From CAZCTC01 sp964501335 (GTDB lineage: Bacteria > Chloroflexota > Anaerolineae > B4-G1 > SLSP01), in assembly GCA_964501335.1 (NCBI GenBank), contig CAZCTC010000011.1:94118-158117 (forward strand): a stretch of 64,000 bases of DNA, read 5' to 3'. Both the position numbers and the translations under genes were made by a program. Shown here one piece after another: positions 62,251 to 64,000 of the stretch (its first letter is position 1; each line of letters begins with the position of its first letter). The notes below the pieces were generated by a model, which saw nothing but the letters and a program-made list of their open reading frames with translations, made no database searches and was not told the origin of the DNA.

Positions 62251-63951
62251 ATGTCGCGAACAATCCGATGGGGGTGGGCTGGGGTGTTGGTGGTAGCGGC
62301 GTTGGTGCGATTGAGCGCCTTGAATGCCTCGCCTTTGATGCCCGATGAAACGCTGCTCGCTGTGCCGGCTCTGGATCTGGCGAGGGGGCTGGGCTGGCCG
62401 GGAACGATGGCCAGTCCATTGTTGACAGGGGGCAGTGCGCTCTTTTTCTTCCTTTTTGGGCCTGGCGATGGGGTGGCCCGGTTCCTGCCGGCGCTGGCGG
62501 GGATCGCTTTTGTGGCTCTGCCCTGGTTCTGGCGGCGGTGGTTGGGAGAGATTGGGGCGCTTGTAGCGGCGGCTTTTCTGGCGCTTTCGCCGTTGGCCTG
62601 GACCGGGTCCCGGACGCTCGATCCGGCGATGCTGGGGGCGCTGGGGGCGGGATATTGTCTGACGGCCTTTTTCGCTCATGAAGCGGAAGAGCCCTGGTTG
62701 CTGGATTTGCTGGCCGGGCTGGGCCTTTTTCTGGGGTTGAACGGTGGCCCGACCTTTTTCGATGCTTTGATTCCCGGGTTGCTGGCCTGGGTGGCTTATC
62801 GCTGGGCCTGGGAAGGCGATCTGTTGACCTGGAATCTGCCCCGAAAGGGTCTGTTGTTGGGACTCCTGGCGGCATGGCTGATCGCGTTTGGCCTGGGCAG
62901 CAACTGGAGCGGCAGTGGTGGGTTGCTGAGCGGATTGGGCGCCTGGTGGATGGGGTGGTACAGCGCCATGCGGGATACGCCGGCGCCCTTTTTGGTGATG
63001 ATGTATGAACCGGCTCTGTTGTTTGCGGCCTTAGTGGGCGGGGTCAAGGGCGTGCAGGCCAATCGTCCTTTGCCGGTGGTGCTGGGGCTGTGGTCGCTCT
63101 TTGCCGGGTTGATATTGACGCTGCGGGCCGGCGCGACGGCGGTCAGTGCGACGGCGATGTTACTGCCGCTGGTTTTGTTGGTCGGCACCGCCATTCAGGA
63201 TTTCGAAATCAATTTTGTGTCTGAATGGTGGGGGGAGCGGTTGATCTATGCCGGCGGATCGCTGGTCTTGTGGTTTATTTTCTTTCAGACGCTGGCGCAT
63301 CACGGCGCTTTTGGGCCGACGGAACATGGCCTGGATTTTATCTTGCTGGCCGTCTTATTGCTGTTCCAGTTCTTCCTTTGGTTGATCATGGGGCGGTTGT
63401 GGAAGATGCCGGAAGTGACGACCGGTGTTTTGCTCAGTACAGTGACGTTTCTGTTGATCATCCAGCTGGGATTTGGGGTGCGGTCTCTCTTTACCGATGC
63501 CCATAATTCAGCGGATTTGCTCTCGGGACGTAAGCAGACTTCATTTGATTTATCCAATCTCAATGAGACGATGCGCCGGCTGGTCTGGTATGAGAGTTTG
63601 CGGGAGGCGGATCGGCCCGTCTATGTGGTGGCCGGACAGTTGGATTGGACGAGTGTGGTGCGATGGTCGTTGCGTAACTGGCCGGAGGTGCGGGTGGTAG
63701 AAAGCTGGCCCTCCCAGGAAGCTACCGGAATGGTGGTGGCTCCTGAGGGAGTACAGCCTTTGGAGGGTGTCGGAACCCTTCTCTCGCGGTCCTTTGTGGC
63801 GTTGGAAGAGCCTTCGGCGCGGGTGCCGGCCTGTGTGGCGACGATGCCGGGGGGGCCCCTTTCCTGTCAGTTGGTGTTGAACTGGTATCTTTATCGGTCG
63901 GCCTATTTCCCGAATCGTTTGGAGCGGGCCTTATTATGGTCGATACCCTAG
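62251..63951 (+). CDS. GT39-like membrane glycosyltransferase
   Basis: A 566-residue protein with about 11 helices followed by a soluble C-terminal part of about 120 residues. The first extracytoplasmic loop carries SPLMPDETLL, with the acidic Asp-Glu pair typical of GT-C enzymes. It resembles the flippase-associated/PMT-type proteins that accompany DUF2298 genes and probably glycosylates a surface polymer or protein. The start has GCGGAGG 8 nt upstream. Complete: stop at 63949-63951. Confidence 0.8.
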   Translation: MSRTIRWGWAGVLVVAALVRLSALNASPLMPDETLLAVPALDLARGLGWPGTMASPLLTGGSALFFFLFGPGDGVARFLPALAGIAFVALPWFWRRWLGEIGALVAAAFLALSPLAWTGSRTLDPAMLGALGAGYCLTAFFAHEAEEPWLLDLLAGLGLFLGLNGGPTFFDALIPGLLAWVAYRWAWEGDLLTWNLPRKGLLLGLLAAWLIAFGLGSNWSGSGGLLSGLGAWWMGWYSAMRDTPAPFLVMMYEPALLFAALVGGVKGVQANRPLPVVLGLWSLFAGLILTLRAGATAVSATAMLLPLVLLVGTAIQDFEINFVSEWWGERLIYAGGSLVLWFIFFQTLAHHGAFGPTEHGLDFILLAVLLLFQFFLWLIMGRLWKMPEVTTGVLLSTVTFLLIIQLGFGVRSLFTDAHNSADLLSGRKQTSFDLSNLNETMRRLVWYESLREADRPVYVVAGQLDWTSVVRWSLRNWPEVRVVESWPSQEATGMVVAPEGVQPLEGVGTLLSRSFVALEEPSARVPACVATMPGGPLSCQLVLNWYLYRSAYFPNRLERALLWSIP

Positions 63952-64000
63952 CAGCCTGTCGGAGTGAAAAAATAGCGCGCCCGAGTATACTTTGACGTAT
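63952..64000. other. Intergenic tail at window edge
   Basis: CAGCCTGTCGGAGTGAAAAA and then GCGCGCCC do not match the repeat families described here and carry no start codon with a ribosome site. It may be the edge of another repeat or insertion sequence, but nothing firm can be said. Confidence 0.25.

Noticed and set aside
63952..64000. Insertion-sequence terminus at the right edge
   Set aside because: Only 49 bp are visible, with no transposase or second end, so the idea cannot be supported.

Overview
The window reads as chromosomal DNA of a Chloroflexota bacterium, most likely class Anaerolineae or a relative. Support: a DUF2298 (Chlor_Arch_YYY) membrane protein beside a GT39-like protein, a DUF951 protein next to rhomboid and MGDG-synthase-like genes, Thr/Pro-rich lipoprotein linkers, large 7TM/GAF sensor kinases, a T-box leader, and high GC with frequent GTG/TTG starts. 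This placement is inferred from gene content; there is no rRNA in the window.

Layout. 0-18.7 kb: membrane glycosyltransferase, squalene-cyclase-repeat protein, MFS exporter, two lipoproteins, an HTH-HATPase-STAS regulator, M55 aminopeptidase, tandem TPR/hydrolase paralogues, pyruvate kinase, zinc-ribbon protein, RadC, membrane protein. 19-24 kb: RidA, then a complete T-box riboswitch (specifier AUC) controlling a type-2-like isoleucyl-tRNA synthetase with an altered HIGH motif (GAHH). 24.9-36.3 kb: propeller protein, 1347-residue hybrid kinase, SDR, two DUF2207 proteins, FmdB-type zinc ribbon. 36.3-50.7 kb: a compact same-strand block, gmk - rhomboid - DUF951 - glycosyltransferase - xer - PNP - membrane protein - GNAT - 7TM/GAF/HTH receptor - S1 protein - ftsK - membrane protein - histidine kinase. 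50.8-64 kb: LURP-like protein, two aldo/keto reductases, MocR regulator, propeller protein, P-loop kinase, Era/YcjF-like GTPase, ComEA-like protein, DUF2298 protein and GT39-like protein.

The most unusual feature is the intergenic DNA. More than twenty copies of a modular palindromic repeat occupy almost every gap outside the 36-50.7 kb block. Each has a near-perfect hairpin of about 16-19 bp whose stem differs from copy to copy by compensated changes, with a nearly constant TCTG/TCCG tetraloop, between conserved flanks (left GCCGGGGCGGCTCTGGAAAA, right A-rich/CTCTC then CATTTGCGGGACGTTAC). The hairpin can be inverted relative to its flanks. Left flanks can instead lead into heptamer tandem repeats or C-rich inverted repeats. 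One copy lies inside a coding sequence and another in the ileS leader. Two further palindromic families and one MITE-like element (inverted ends plus 8-bp direct repeats) are interspersed. No tRNA, rRNA, CRISPR array, phage gene or transposase was seen.
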